Counted from the stretch's first letter, positions 49,689 through 60,233 are shown. The stretch is 64,000 nt of DNA from Pseudonocardia benzenivorans CB1190 (GCF_000196675.2 NC_015312.1:1426001-1490000); one strand, 5' to 3'. Made by a program: numbers and translations. Notes: generated by a model not told the origin, from the sequence alone.

Positions 49689-50384
49689 ATGACCGGGCGA
49701 CCTCACGTGCTCCTCTCGGCGGCGGTGTCCCTCGACGGCTGCATCGACGACGTGAGCCGACGGCGGTTGATCCTGTCCAACGATGCCGACCTCGACCGGG
49801 TCGACGAGGTGCGCGCCTCGGTCGACGCGATCCTCGTGGGTGCCAACACGATCCGCACCGACGACCCGCGCCTGCTGGTGCGTTCCGCGGCCCGCCGGGC
49901 GGCCCGCGTCGCGACCGGGCGGGCGCCGTCCCCGGTCAAGGTGACCCTGACCCGCACCGGCAAGATCTCGCCCGACTCGCGCTTCCTGACCACGGGCGAC
50001 GGGGACCGCGTCGTCTACGCGCCGACGTCGGCCGTGGCGGACGTGCGCGAGCGGGTCGGCGCGGCGGCGACCGTCGTGGGCGCGGGGGATCCACTCGACG
50101 TGACCGTCCTGCTCGACGACCTGCACCGGCGCGGCGTCCGCCGGCTCATGGTCGAGGGCGGCTCCGAGGTGCACACGCTGTTCATGTCGTCGGGGCTCGT
50201 CGACGAGCTGCACGTGGTCTTCGCGCCGTTCCTCGTCGGCCAGCCCGGCGCCCCGCGGTTCGTCAACGCCGCGGTGTTCCCGCAGGGTCCGGGGAACCGG
50301 ATGCGGCTCGTCGAGGCGCGGCCGATCGGCGACGTGGTGCTGCTGCGCTACGTCCCCGTCGACGCCGGCTCACGTGCCATCTGA
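49689..50384 (+). CDS. RibD C-terminal (dihydrofolate reductase-like) family protein
   Basis: A 231-residue reductase-domain protein: LLSAAVSLDGCIDD, VDAILVGANTIRTDDPRLLVR, and GVRRLMVEGGSEVHTLFMSSGLVDELHVVFAPFLVG. This is the pyrimidine reductase domain of RibD without the deaminase. Such stand-alone proteins reduce riboflavin or pterin-like precursors with NADPH. GGAG precedes the ATG at 49689. It overlaps the 3' end of the converging CDP-alcohol gene by about 120 bp. Next to a PTPS-like gene, a pterin role is attractive (inference). Confidence 0.87.
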   Translation: MTGRPHVLLSAAVSLDGCIDDVSRRRLILSNDADLDRVDEVRASVDAILVGANTIRTDDPRLLVRSAARRAARVATGRAPSPVKVTLTRTGKISPDSRFLTTGDGDRVVYAPTSAVADVRERVGAAATVVGAGDPLDVTVLLDDLHRRGVRRLMVEGGSEVHTLFMSSGLVDELHVVFAPFLVGQPGAPRFVNAAVFPQGPGNRMRLVEARPIGDVVLLRYVPVDAGSRAI

Positions 50385-51021
50385 CGTCGCGGCCGAACGA
50401 CCAGACGAGCGCGGCCAGCGCGGTGCCGACGACGGCCGTCGCCGCCGGGACCGGCAGCAGCTGCGCGGAGGCCACGACGAGCGCGATCCCCTGCGCCGCG
50501 GCGACGATCTTCGCGCCGCGGGTCGGGGGCACCGGCGCGCGCATCCAGGCGACCACCGCGGTGCCGGCGACGTAGGCGTACCGCATCGCGCCGATCGCGA
50601 GCACCCACGCCCCGAGCAGCCCCGCGACGTGCACCGCGAGCACGGCGATCAGCCAGGCGTCGGCTTCCATGTCGAAGCGCGCCCCGAACGCGGACGCCGT
50701 CCCGGTGCGCCTGGCGACGCGGCCGTCGACGGCGTCGAGTGCCAGCGCCAGCCCCGCGAGGACCACGAGGACGGCCACGTCCACGGCGTGTCCGGCCACC
50801 CCGTCGGCGACCAGCGCCGTCACCCCGCCGCCGAGCACCGCGCGCAGCCCGGTGACCCGGTCGGCGGGCCGGGGCCCGTCCTCCCGGCGCCGCGCGAGCA
50901 GCACCGCGAGCACGACGGCGTGCGCCGTGCCGACGGCCCAGCCGACCGGACCGAGGCCGGTCGTCACGGCGAGCATGCCGAGCAGCACGAGCTCGCCCCC
51001 GAGCACCGTCGTCGCGATCAT
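50263..51021 (-). CDS. CDP-alcohol phosphatidyltransferase family protein
   Basis: A membrane protein of about 252 residues with the full family motif D96-x2-D99-G-x2-A-R-x8-G113-x3-D117-x3-D121. These residues bind the divalent metals and CDP-alcohol. Six or so hydrophobic segments are visible. The start at 51021 (MIATTVLGG) is preceded by a G-rich stretch; an ATG at 51078 is possible. The Arg/Ala-rich C-terminus runs 122 bp into the converging RibD-like gene. It is divergent from the dehydrogenase operon, and would make a phospholipid or transfer a phospho-alcohol (inference). Confidence 0.82.
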   Translation of the reverse strand: MIATTVLGGELVLLGMLAVTTGLGPVGWAVGTAHAVVLAVLLARRREDGPRPADRVTGLRAVLGGGVTALVADGVAGHAVDVAVLVVLAGLALALDAVDGRVARRTGTASAFGARFDMEADAWLIAVLAVHVAGLLGAWVLAIGAMRYAYVAGTAVVAWMRAPVPPTRGAKIVAAAQGIALVVASAQLLPVPAATAVVGTALAALVWSFGRDVRWHVSRRRRGRSAAAPRRRSAAPRRAASGSPDPAGTPRR

Positions 51022-51254
51022 GGTCCGTCCCGCCCCCTCTCGTCCCCCGACGGATCCGCGCAGCGGACGGTTCACCATGGCAGGGTCCGGCCGGTCGGGC
51101 GCCGACTCACCGCGGTCAGCGGGTGTGCGCGACACGATGCGCGCAACCCCATGGCTCTCCGGCCGCCGTGCCACGACGATGGGGTTGCAGACGGGGGGTG
51201 CGCCGGGACCGGGCGCCGTCCTGCGCCGCGACCGCAGCCGGTGAGGGGAGGCCG

Positions 51255-52241
51255 ATGTCCGAGCAGTCCACCGCACGCGCCCTGTGGCTGCGTGCACCCG
51301 GGGAGGCGGAGATCCGGCCCGTCGAGCTCGCGCCGCCGGGCCCGGGCGAGGTGCTGGTCCGGACGAGTCACACCGGGGTGAGCCGGGGGACCGAGGCACT
51401 GGTGTTCCGCGGCGGGGTCCCGGCGAACCAGCACGAGGTGATGCGCGCGCCGTTCCAGGAGGGCGCCTTCCCCGCGCCGGTGAAGTACGGCTACCTCAAC
51501 GTCGGCGTCGTCGACGATGGGCCCGCGGACCTGCTGGGGCGCAACGTCTTCTGTCTCTACCCGCACCAGACGCACTACGTCGTCCCGGCCACCGCCGTCA
51601 CCGTCGTCCCCGACGACGTGCCCCCCGCCCGGGCCGTGCTGGCCGGGACCGTCGAGACCGCGGTCAACGCGCTGTGGGACGCGGCGCCGCTGGTGGGCGA
51701 CCGGATCGCGGTCGTCGGCGCGGGGATGGTCGGGTGCGCGGTGGCCGCGGTCCTGGCGGGCCTGCCGGGTGCGCGGGTGCAGCTGGTGGACCCGGTGCCC
51801 TCACGAGCGGCGATCGCCGACGCCTTCGGGATCGGCTTCGCGACACCGGAGGCCGCCGACGGCGGCTGCGATCTCGTCCTGCACACCAGCGCGACGTCCG
51901 CGGGCCTCGCGCGGTCGCTGGAGCTGCTGGTCACCGACGGGGAGGTCGTCGACCTCAGCTGGTACGGGGACCGGCCGGTCACCTTGCCGCTCGGCGAGGC
52001 GTTCCACTCCCGGCGGCTCACGATCCGCAGCAGCCAGGTCGGCACGGTCGCGCCCCGGCGTGCGCACCGGGGATTCGCCGGACGGTTGGCGGTGGCGCTG
52101 CGGCTGCTCGCCGACGACCGGTTCGACGCGTTCGTCACCAGTACCGGGAGCTTCGACGAGCTGCCCGTCACACTCCCGCGGGTCCTCACCGGTGAACCGT
52201 CCGGGCTCCTGCACCGTGTGGAGTACGGGGGAAGGAGCTGA
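51255..52241 (+). CDS. Zinc-type (MDR) dehydrogenase-like protein
   Basis: A 328-residue medium-chain dehydrogenase: [23 protein letters not shown], then the nucleotide-binding [13 protein letters not shown] (about 154-166). The usual Cys-His-Glu catalytic zinc set and the four structural cysteines are not evident, so it is probably a divergent, zinc-poor member. GAGGGGAG precedes the ATG. It is the first gene of a five-gene operon with gaps of 2-7 bp or overlaps. Expected to oxidise a sugar- or polyol-like alcohol or reduce a ketone. Confidence 0.84.
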   Translation: MSEQSTARALWLRAPGEAEIRPVELAPPGPGEVLVRTSHTGVSRGTEALVFRGGVPANQHEVMRAPFQEGAFPAPVKYGYLNVGVVDDGPADLLGRNVFCLYPHQTHYVVPATAVTVVPDDVPPARAVLAGTVETAVNALWDAAPLVGDRIAVVGAGMVGCAVAAVLAGLPGARVQLVDPVPSRAAIADAFGIGFATPEAADGGCDLVLHTSATSAGLARSLELLVTDGEVVDLSWYGDRPVTLPLGEAFHSRRLTIRSSQVGTVAPRRAHRGFAGRLAVALRLLADDRFDAFVTSTGSFDELPVTLPRVLTGEPSGLLHRVEYGGRS

Positions 52242-52243
52242 CG

Positions 52244-52642
52244 TTGTTCGCCATCACCGTCCGCGACCACTTCATGGTCGCCCACAGCTTCCGCGGCGAG
52301 GTGTTCGGCCCCGCGCAGGCGCTGCACGGCGCGACGTACGTCGTCGACGCCGTCTTCCGCCGCGCCGCGCTCGACGACGACGGCATCGTCGTCGACATCG
52401 GGCTCGCCACCGCGCAGCTGGGCGAGGTGCTCGGGGAGCTCAACTACCGCAACCTCGACGACGAGCCCGCCTTCGCCGGGCACAACACGTCGACGGAGTT
52501 CCTGGCCAAGGTCGTCGCCGACCGGCTCGCCGACCGGGTGCACGCGGGCGCGCTGGGGGAGGGCGCCCGCGGTCTCGCCGGGATCGGCGTGACGCTGCAC
52601 GAGTCGCACGTGGCGTCCGCGAGCTACGAGCGTGCACTGTGA
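52244..52642 (+). CDS. PTPS/QueD-like protein lacking canonical catalytic residues
   Basis: A 132-residue protein of the 6-pyruvoyl-tetrahydropterin synthase / 6-carboxytetrahydropterin synthase fold: [53 protein letters not shown], and ESHVASASY. His14 and His28 remain, but the third zinc ligand of the HGH motif is Ala30 and the QueD nucleophile cysteine is Ala24. Substrate-binding features such as the late Glu-Ser-His remain. The TTG start has AAGGAG upstream. A changed reaction on a pterin-like or sugar-derived molecule is likely. Confidence 0.82.
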   Translation: MFAITVRDHFMVAHSFRGEVFGPAQALHGATYVVDAVFRRAALDDDGIVVDIGLATAQLGEVLGELNYRNLDDEPAFAGHNTSTEFLAKVVADRLADRVHAGALGEGARGLAGIGVTLHESHVASASYERAL

Positions 52643-52649
52643 GCACCCG

Positions 52650-53714
52650 GTGAACCGGCCGGTCACGGTCGTCGTGCTGCCCGCCGGCATCGACGACCCC
52701 GCGCGTCCCTCCGGCGGCAACGTCTACGACCGGCGGCTGTGCACCACGCTCGCCGCGCACCGGCCGGTCTGCGAGATCGAGGTCGACGGGGCGTGGCCGC
52801 GGCCCGGACCGGGCGCCCGCACGGCGCTGGCGTCCGCGCTCGCCGCCATCCCCGCGGGCACCGTCGTGCTGCTCGACGGGCTGGTGGCCTGCGGGGTGCC
52901 GGAGGTCGTCGTCCCGCACGCCGCCCGGCTGCGGCTGGTCGTGCTCGTCCATCTCCCGCTGGGCGACGAGGCGGGCGCGGCGCCCGGGCTGGCGGCCGCC
53001 GAGCGGCGCGTCCTGCACGCGGCCGCCGCCGTCGTCACGACGAGCGAGTGGACGGCGGGACGCGTCGTGACCGGGCACGGGGTCCCGGCCGCGCGGGTGC
53101 ACGTCGCCGAGCCCGGTGCGGATCCCGCCCCGCTCGCGGCCGGGTCCGGGGACGGCGGCAGCCTACTGTGCCTGGGGTCGGTGACTCCGACCAAGGGACA
53201 GGACGTGCTGGTCGAGGCGCTGGCGGCCGTCGCGGACCGGCCGTGGACCTGCCGGGTCGGCGGGACGCTCGACCGCGCACCCGCGTTCGCCCGCCGCGTC
53301 CGGGAGCGGGCGCGGCTGCACGGGCTGGCCGACCGCGTGTCGTTCGAGGGGCCGCTCGCCGGTCGCGCCCTCGACGCCGCGTTCGACGGTGCCGACCTGC
53401 TGGTGCTGCCGTCGCGGACCGAGGCGTTCGGGATGGTCGTGCGCGAGGCGACCGCCCGCGCGATCCCGGTGCTGGCCACCGACGCGGGGGGTGTCGGTGA
53501 GGCGCTGGGCGAGGGTGGGCTGCTCGTCGAGCCCGGCGACGCGGGGGCGCTCGCGCGCGGTCTGCGCCGCTGGTTCGACGACGTCGGCCTGCGGGAGGCC
53601 CTGCGCCGCAACGCGATGGTGGCCCGGTTCGCCGTCCCGGGGTGGGACGTGACCGCGGCCAGGGTGGCCGCCGTGCTCGACGCGCTCACGCCGGTTCCGG
53701 TGCTGGTCCGATGA
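52650..53714 (+). CDS. GT4-type glycosyltransferase
   Basis: A 354-residue GT-B glycosyltransferase: N-terminal GGNVYDRRLCTTLAAH acceptor domain, and a C-terminal donor domain with LCLGSVTPTKGQDVLVEALA, GADLLVLPSRTEAFGMVVREATARAIPVLATDAGG (EX7E motif). The GTG at 52650 was chosen; a GTG at 52632 in the same frame is possible. Its stop overlaps the ATG of the flippase-like gene. It transfers an activated sugar to an acceptor, probably cytoplasmic. Confidence 0.88.
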   Translation: MNRPVTVVVLPAGIDDPARPSGGNVYDRRLCTTLAAHRPVCEIEVDGAWPRPGPGARTALASALAAIPAGTVVLLDGLVACGVPEVVVPHAARLRLVVLVHLPLGDEAGAAPGLAAAERRVLHAAAAVVTTSEWTAGRVVTGHGVPAARVHVAEPGADPAPLAAGSGDGGSLLCLGSVTPTKGQDVLVEALAAVADRPWTCRVGGTLDRAPAFARRVRERARLHGLADRVSFEGPLAGRALDAAFDGADLLVLPSRTEAFGMVVREATARAIPVLATDAGGVGEALGEGGLLVEPGDAGALARGLRRWFDDVGLREALRRNAMVARFAVPGWDVTAARVAAVLDALTPVPVLVR

Positions 53715-54685
53715 CCGTCGCCGTCGCGGCTCCGGCCCATCCGGTCACCGCCCCGGCCAGGTTCGCGATCCTACGCCGCCACGCCGGTGCCCTCGGCGGG
53801 ATCGTCGTCCTCGCGGTCGTCGCCTGGCAGCTCGGCGCGGGCCCACTGCTCGACGGGCTGCGCGCACTCAGCCCGCAGGTGGTGCTCGTCGCGCTCGCGA
53901 CCGGACTGGTGACGACCGCGTGCAACGCCGGCCGCTGGCGGCTCGTCGCCGGTGGCCTGGGCCTGCCGCTGCGGTTCCGGCCCGCACTGGCCGACTGCTA
54001 CCAGGCCACGTTCCTCAACTCCGTGCTGCCGACCGGCGTGCTCGGCGACGTCGGGCGCGCCGTCGGGCACGGCCGTGCGATCGGTGCGGTGGCCCGGTCG
54101 GCCCGCGCGGTCGTCCTGGAACGGTCCGCGGGTCAGGTCGTCCTCGTCGTCATCGGGTCGGCGGTGCTGCTGACCAGGCCGGACGCCTTCTCGGTCCTGC
54201 TGCCGGGCCGGGCGGCCGTGGAGGTCGTGGGCGCGTTCGCCGTCGCCGGGGCCGCCGTCGTGCTCGCGGTGCCGCGGCTGCGGTCCGCGGTCGCGACGCT
54301 GCTCGCCGACGCCCGGACCGGTCTGCTCGCCCCACGCATCTGGCCGGGCGCGTTCGGGCTCTCGGCCGTCGCGCTCGCGGCGAACGTGACACTGTTCGTC
54401 GTCGCGGCGCGTGCGACCGGGGCGACGGCACCCGTCGGGCAACTGCTGCCGGTCGTCCTCGTGGCCCTGTTCGCGTCCGGCCTGCCGATCGGGATCGGCG
54501 GGTTCGGGCCGCGCGAGGCCGTCGCCGCGCTCGGCTTCTGCGCCGCCGGCCTCCCGGCTGCCGACGGTGCGTCCGCCTCGATCGTCTACGGCCTGCTGAC
54601 GTTCGCGTCCACGGTGCCGGGGGCCTTCGTGCTGCTGGCGCGCCGCGGGCGCGCTGCCGCCGCGACCGGCCACACGGCCGGATGA
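53711..54685 (+). CDS. Lysylphosphatidylglycerol synthase TM-region-like membrane protein
   Basis: A 324-residue membrane protein of the LPG_synthase_TM (AglD/MprF N-terminal) family: NAGRWRLVAGGLGLPLRFRPALADCYQATFLNSVLPTGVLGDVGRAV, and GIGGFGPREAVAALGF. About eight hydrophobic segments are visible. In other systems this domain flips lipids or supports lipid-linked glycosylation. ATGA overlaps join it to the genes on both sides. It may move the glycosylated lipid across the membrane (inference). Confidence 0.85.
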   Translation: MTVAVAAPAHPVTAPARFAILRRHAGALGGIVVLAVVAWQLGAGPLLDGLRALSPQVVLVALATGLVTTACNAGRWRLVAGGLGLPLRFRPALADCYQATFLNSVLPTGVLGDVGRAVGHGRAIGAVARSARAVVLERSAGQVVLVVIGSAVLLTRPDAFSVLLPGRAAVEVVGAFAVAGAAVVLAVPRLRSAVATLLADARTGLLAPRIWPGAFGLSAVALAANVTLFVVAARATGATAPVGQLLPVVLVALFASGLPIGIGGFGPREAVAALGFCAAGLPAADGASASIVYGLLTFASTVPGAFVLLARRGRAAAATGHTAG

Positions 54686-56301
54686 CGGCGTTGCGCACCG
54701 CGCTCGGCCGCGTCTGGAGCGTCCTCGCCGTCGCGCTCGTGGCCGCGGCCCTCGTCGCACCCGACGCGTTCACCGACCTGCGCCCGACCGCATTCGTCCG
54801 GATCCCGCTGGAAGGGCTCGTGCTGGGCGCGGTGCTGCTCGTGCTGCGTGGCCGGGCCCGCCGGGTCGCCGCCGTCGTGTCCGGGCTCGCGCTCGGCGCG
54901 CTGACGGTGCTGCGCCTGTTCGACCTCGGATTCTCCGCCGTGCTCGACCGGACCTTCGACCCGATGACCGACGCCGGGCTGCTCGTGGGCGGCGTCGACT
55001 TCGTGCGGTCGACCGCGGGCGGCGCCGCGGCGGTCGGGACCGTGATCGGCGCGGTCGTGCTGGGGCTGCTGGTCGTCGGCGTCGTGACGGCGGCGGTGCT
55101 GCGCACGGCACGGGTCGTGGCCGGCCGTCCGACCCCGTCGACCCGGGTCGTCGCCGTGCTGACCGTCGCCTGGACGGTCCTGGCGGTACTCGGCACGCAG
55201 GCCGCGGGGCTGCCCGTCGCCTCGCGGGACGCGGCCGCGCTCGCCGCGACCCACGTCGGCCAGATCGGGGCCGACATCCGCGACCACCGCGAGTTCGAGG
55301 CCGCCGCCGCGGCCGACACCTTCCGCGACGCCGCGCCCGCCGACCTGCTGACCGCGTTGCGCGGCAAGGACGTCGTGCTGACCTACGTCGAGAGCTACGG
55401 ACGCTCCGCGCTCGCCGATCCCCAGGTCGACGCCCTCCTGGACGCCGGGACGCGTGACCTCGGCGCCGCCGGTCTCGTCGCACGCAGCGCCTACCTGACC
55501 TCGCCGACGTCCGGCGGCGGCAGCTGGCTCGCCCACTCCACGCTCGAGAGCGGCGTGTGGATCGACAACCAGGCCCGGTTCGACGACCTCGACGCGACCG
55601 GCCGGCTCACGCTGGGCAGCGCGTTCCGCCGCGCGGGCTGGACGACCGCAGCCGTCCAGCCCGGCACCACGTCCGGGTTCCCGGACGCGGACTTCTACGG
55701 CTACGACACAGTCCTCGACGCACAGCACCTCGGCTACAGGGGACCGAACTTCAGCTTCGCGCCGATGCCCGACCAGTACACCCTCGCCACCTTCGAGCAG
55801 CGGCTGCGCGCACCCGGGCACGCGCCGCTGATGGCCGAGATCACGCTGGTCTCCAGCCACGCGCCGTGGACGCCGCTGCCCCGGCTGCTGCCGTGGGACC
55901 AGGTCGGCGACGGCTCGGTCTACGACTCGATGTCCGGGCCCAGCCTGCCGCCGCAGGCCATCCTCACCACCGACCCGGCCGTCGTGCGGGCCGACTATCT
56001 CGCCTCGATCCGGTACACGCTCTCGACGCTCGTCTCCTACCTGCAGACCCACGGCGACCCGAACTTCGTCATGGTGTTCCTCGGCGACCACGAGCCGGCG
56101 CCGGTCGCCACCGGGAACGCCCCGGACCACGACGTGCCCGTGACGATCGTCGCGCGCGACCCGGCCCTGCTCGACCGGATCGCGAGCTGGGGCTGGGAAC
56201 CCGGGCTGCGACCGTCGGCGCAGGCCCCGGTCTGGGGGATGGACGCCTTCCGGGACCGCTTCCTCACCGCGTTCGGCCCGGTCGAGAGTCAGTCGCGGTA
56301 G
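54682..56301 (+). CDS. Membrane sulfatase / phosphoglycerol transferase-like protein
   Basis: A 539-residue protein with four N-terminal membrane segments (about 10-170) and an extracytoplasmic alkaline-phosphatase-superfamily domain. YVESYGRSALADPQ is the metal-binding start, SGGGSWLAHSTLESGVW holds the nucleophile region and FVMVFLGDHEPAP is the later metal motif. The layout is that of LtaS-type phosphoglycerol transferases and membrane sulfatases. The expected nucleophile is Ser or Thr, in the SGGGSW segment. As the last gene of the operon it may add or remove a phospho- or sulfo-group on an exported glycolipid (inference). Confidence 0.82.
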   Translation: MTALRTALGRVWSVLAVALVAAALVAPDAFTDLRPTAFVRIPLEGLVLGAVLLVLRGRARRVAAVVSGLALGALTVLRLFDLGFSAVLDRTFDPMTDAGLLVGGVDFVRSTAGGAAAVGTVIGAVVLGLLVVGVVTAAVLRTARVVAGRPTPSTRVVAVLTVAWTVLAVLGTQAAGLPVASRDAAALAATHVGQIGADIRDHREFEAAAAADTFRDAAPADLLTALRGKDVVLTYVESYGRSALADPQVDALLDAGTRDLGAAGLVARSAYLTSPTSGGGSWLAHSTLESGVWIDNQARFDDLDATGRLTLGSAFRRAGWTTAAVQPGTTSGFPDADFYGYDTVLDAQHLGYRGPNFSFAPMPDQYTLATFEQRLRAPGHAPLMAEITLVSSHAPWTPLPRLLPWDQVGDGSVYDSMSGPSLPPQAILTTDPAVVRADYLASIRYTLSTLVSYLQTHGDPNFVMVFLGDHEPAPVATGNAPDHDVPVTIVARDPALLDRIASWGWEPGLRPSAQAPVWGMDAFRDRFLTAFGPVESQSR

Positions 56302-56789
56302 GCCGGGGCCCGCCGCGGCGCCTCGCGGGGCAGGCTGCGCAGCAACGGGGTCGTCCGCGGCGCCACCACCTCCGAGAGCACGACGACGCTCGTCGAGCGG
56401 GCCACCACCCCGGACCGGTTGAGCTCGAGCAGGGTGCGCTGCAGGTCCTCGTGCGACGACGCCGCGAGCCGGCACAGCACGTCCGACGCACCCGTCGTCG
56501 CGTAGGCCTCCAGCACCGCGGGATGCGCGGCGAGCTCGTCGGCGACGGCGTCGAGGGCACCCTGGGCGATCTCCAGCGTCACGAAGGCGTGCACGCCGAA
56601 CCCGGCCGCGGCGAGGTCGACGTCCGGGCCGTAGCCGGTGATCACACCCTCGCGTTCGAGCCGGTCGACCCGCGCCTGCACCGTGCCGCGGGCCACCTGC
56701 AGCAGCCGGGACAGCTCCAGCGCGCCGGCGCGGGGGTGCTCACGCAGCGCGGCGAGCAGGTCGACGTCCAGCGCGTCGAGGTCGGTCAT
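56289..56789 (-). CDS. Lrp/AsnC family transcriptional regulator
   Basis: A 166-residue Lrp-type regulator: N-terminal winged helix-turn-helix (LDALDVDLLAALREHPRAGALELSRLLQVARGTVQARVDRLEREGVI) and a C-terminal RAM ligand domain (GVHAFVTLEIAQGALDAVADELAAHPAVLEAYATTGASDVLCRLAA). It converges with, and overlaps by 13 bp, the sulfatase-like gene, and is divergent from hppD. It probably controls hppD in response to tyrosine or phenylalanine (inference). Confidence 0.9.
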   Translation of the reverse strand: MTDLDALDVDLLAALREHPRAGALELSRLLQVARGTVQARVDRLEREGVITGYGPDVDLAAAGFGVHAFVTLEIAQGALDAVADELAAHPAVLEAYATTGASDVLCRLAASSHEDLQRTLLELNRSGVVARSTSVVVLSEVVAPRTTPLLRSLPREAPRRAPAYRD

Positions 56790-56798
56790 GTGGGCGGA

Positions 56799-58081
<1,283 letters not shown>

Positions 58082-58101
58082 CCGTCCGCGGTCCCCTGTG
58101 A

Positions 58102-58484
58102 GTGAGCGGCATCGTCGAGCCAGCGGTGCGGCACCCGCCGCTGGGTCCCGGCGCGCTCACGATGTACGAGGCGGCGCTCGCCGAGCTCGACCCCCTTGGG
58201 CTCCGCGCCGCGGCCCGGATGGGGTTCGTGAACACCGTGCTCGGGCACGTCCTCGGCTCGGGGCTCGCGCTGCTCGAGGAACGGTCGATGCGGGCGAGGG
58301 CGGGCCTGCCGTCCGATCGGGACCTCGACCGGCGGTTTCCCCCTACCTCGCCCGCATCGCCGCGGCCGGCGACCACCCCCATTCCACTGCATGGGCCGCC
58401 GACCCGGACCGCCTCGGCGCACCGCCGCAGACGTTCGAGGCGATCCTCGACTGGCTCCTCGACGGGCTGGAGACCCTGTCGTGA
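58102..58484 (+). pseudogene. TetR C-terminal domain remnant
   Basis: Only the ligand-binding half of a TetR regulator remains: MYEAALAELDPLGLRAAARMGFVNTVLGHVLGSGLALLEERS, then a frameshift at a run of five C (58339-58343), then YLARIAAAGDHPHSTAWAADPDRLG and ILDWLLDGLETLS. One more C would join the frames. No helix-turn-helix is present upstream, where hppD ends. The TGA stop lies in the short palindromic repeat. Confidence 0.7.
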
Positions 58485-58505
58485 GTGGCGACCATCGCCA
58501 CTCAC
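58481..58505. repeat. 25-bp short form of the dispersed palindrome (terminator)
   Basis: GTGAGTGGCGA and TCGCCACTCAC are perfect 11-bp arms around CCA. It lies between the TetR remnant and the converging binding-protein gene. The arms equal the outer arms of the 40-bp copy at 63.3 kb; the inner palindrome is missing. Confidence 0.65.
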
Positions 58506-58509
58506 GGGG

Positions 58510-60147
58510 TCAGCGGTCGAGCCACGTCGTCGCGTAGAACATGTCCCGCGACAGGTAGCGGTCGATGCCCTTGACGTCCTTCTTCGTGATCGTCGCCAGA
58601 TAGGCCCGGCTGATCCACACGACCGCGAGGTCCTTGTTCACCTGGTCCTCGACCTGCTGGTAGTCCTTCGTGCGCTGCGCGTCGTCGCCGGTGACGGCCG
58701 CGTCGGCCAGCCACGTGTCGACGTCGGGGTTCGAGTACCGGCCGAAGTTCCCGCTCCCTCCGGTCCCGACGATGCGCTGCACGCCCGGGAACGGGTTGTC
58801 CAGCGGCGCGACGGTGGTGCTGAGCTGGAAGTCGCCGCTCTGCACGACGGCCGAGGAGTACTGCGCCAGGTCGTAGGTCTGGACGGTCACCGTGATCCCG
58901 ATCGCGGCCATCTGCGCCTGCACGAACTCCGCGAACGGCTGCCGGCTGGTCGTCGTCTTGAACGTGAAGTCCGGGTTCCCGCCCTCCGCCCGGTAGGCGT
59001 CGACCAGTTGCTTGGCCCTGCCCGGGTCGTAGGCCGGCCACTCGCCCGACGCGCCCTGGGTGTGGAACGGGCTGCTCGTGTCGAACAGGCTGTTGGCCGT
59101 GGTGAGCCGGTTGTTGTACTGGCTCGCCGACAACGCCTTCATGTCCATCGCCCGGATGACCGCCTCGCGCATGCCGCGGTCGTCGAACGGGGCCTTCGTG
59201 AAGTTGAAGAACAGGTACTCACCGGAGTTGCCCGGGCCGTAATAGACCTGCAGCTGCGGGTTGTCCAGCCCGCGGACGATCTCCTGGTTGTAGGCCGCGA
59301 ACGCGAGGTCGATGTCGCCGTTCTGCGTCGAGGCCGTCCGGGTGTCGGTGTCGGGCAACGGACGGAACTCCAGTCCGTCGAGGTAGGGCATCCCCTGCTG
59401 CCAGTAGTGCGGGTTGCGCGCCAACGTCATCTTGGAGTCGCGGACCCAGCTGGTCAGCGTGAACGGACCCGCGCCGACGGGGTGCGTGCCGATGTCCTTG
59501 CCGTACTTCTGCAGCGCCGCCGGCGAGATGATCATCCCGAGGGTGCCGCTGAAGCCGCTCTGGGCGAAGACGATCGGGAACGACGCCAGCGGCGAGCGCA
59601 GCGTGAACCGCACCGTCAGCGGGTCGACGGCGGTCATCGAGGCGATCATCGCGGCGTACTGGTGGGCGGGCGAGGTCGCCTTGTCGATGTGGCGCTGGGT
59701 GTTGACCACGACCGCGTTCGCGTCGAAGGCCGTGCCGTCGGAGAACGTGACGCCCGGCGTCAGCGTCATCGTCCACGTCGTGCCGCCGTCGGACGTGGTC
59801 ATGCTCCTCGCGATGAACGGCTCGATCTTGCCGTCGGGGGAGAGCTTCAGCAGCGAGTCGAACACGGCGTTCTGCGCCATGTTCGTGTTCTGCACCGTCG
59901 GGTCGAAGGTGACGGCCTCGCGGTCGGCGCCCAGGATCAGCGTGCCGCCGTGCTTCGGTGTGCCCTCCTCGGCAAGGTTCCCGCCGTAGGGGTCGATCGC
60001 CTTGATCGGCCCCGACCCGCCGGCCGATCCACCCCCGGCCGACCCGCAGCCGGTGACGACGAGCAGCACCGCCGCCACGGCGGCCACCACCCCCGCCCGC
60101 CGTGCCCGTCGCCGGCCCGCTGTTCGCAGGCCTGTTCGCTGCTGCAT
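58510..60147 (-). CDS. ABC transporter substrate-binding lipoprotein (dipeptide/oligopeptide type)
   Basis: A 545-residue lipoprotein of the DppA/OppA family (SBP_bac_5): arginine-rich N-terminus, lipobox VTGC, then GGTLILGADREAVTFDPTVQNTNMAQNAVFDSLLKL and GAGPFTLTSW. Start at ATG 60147. It lies 86 bp after a VOC gene on the same strand, in line with a Rieske oxygenase, and no permease genes are visible in the window. A paralogue, cut by the window end, lies at 63.3-64.0 kb, with 45-50 % likeness by eye in the shared region. Confidence 0.9.
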   Translation of the reverse strand: MQQRTGLRTAGRRRARRAGVVAAVAAVLLVVTGCGSAGGGSAGGSGPIKAIDPYGGNLAEEGTPKHGGTLILGADREAVTFDPTVQNTNMAQNAVFDSLLKLSPDGKIEPFIARSMTTSDGGTTWTMTLTPGVTFSDGTAFDANAVVVNTQRHIDKATSPAHQYAAMIASMTAVDPLTVRFTLRSPLASFPIVFAQSGFSGTLGMIISPAALQKYGKDIGTHPVGAGPFTLTSWVRDSKMTLARNPHYWQQGMPYLDGLEFRPLPDTDTRTASTQNGDIDLAFAAYNQEIVRGLDNPQLQVYYGPGNSGEYLFFNFTKAPFDDRGMREAVIRAMDMKALSASQYNNRLTTANSLFDTSSPFHTQGASGEWPAYDPGRAKQLVDAYRAEGGNPDFTFKTTTSRQPFAEFVQAQMAAIGITVTVQTYDLAQYSSAVVQSGDFQLSTTVAPLDNPFPGVQRIVGTGGSGNFGRYSNPDVDTWLADAAVTGDDAQRTKDYQQVEDQVNKDLAVVWISRAYLATITKKDVKGIDRYLSRDMFYATTWLDR

Positions 60148-60233
60148 CGCCCACCCACTCCTCGTCGAGTCCGGCAGTGACACCCGGGGAGGTTCTCCGA
60201 AGCCCAAGGGGCCGCCGGGCACGGCCCGGTCGG

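Noticed and set aside
50263..50384. Overlap of the RibD-like and CDP-alcohol genes as a sign that one is false
   Set aside because: Both have full family motifs; the overlap involves only the low-complexity C-terminal tail of the membrane protein, so a 3' overlap of converging genes is accepted.
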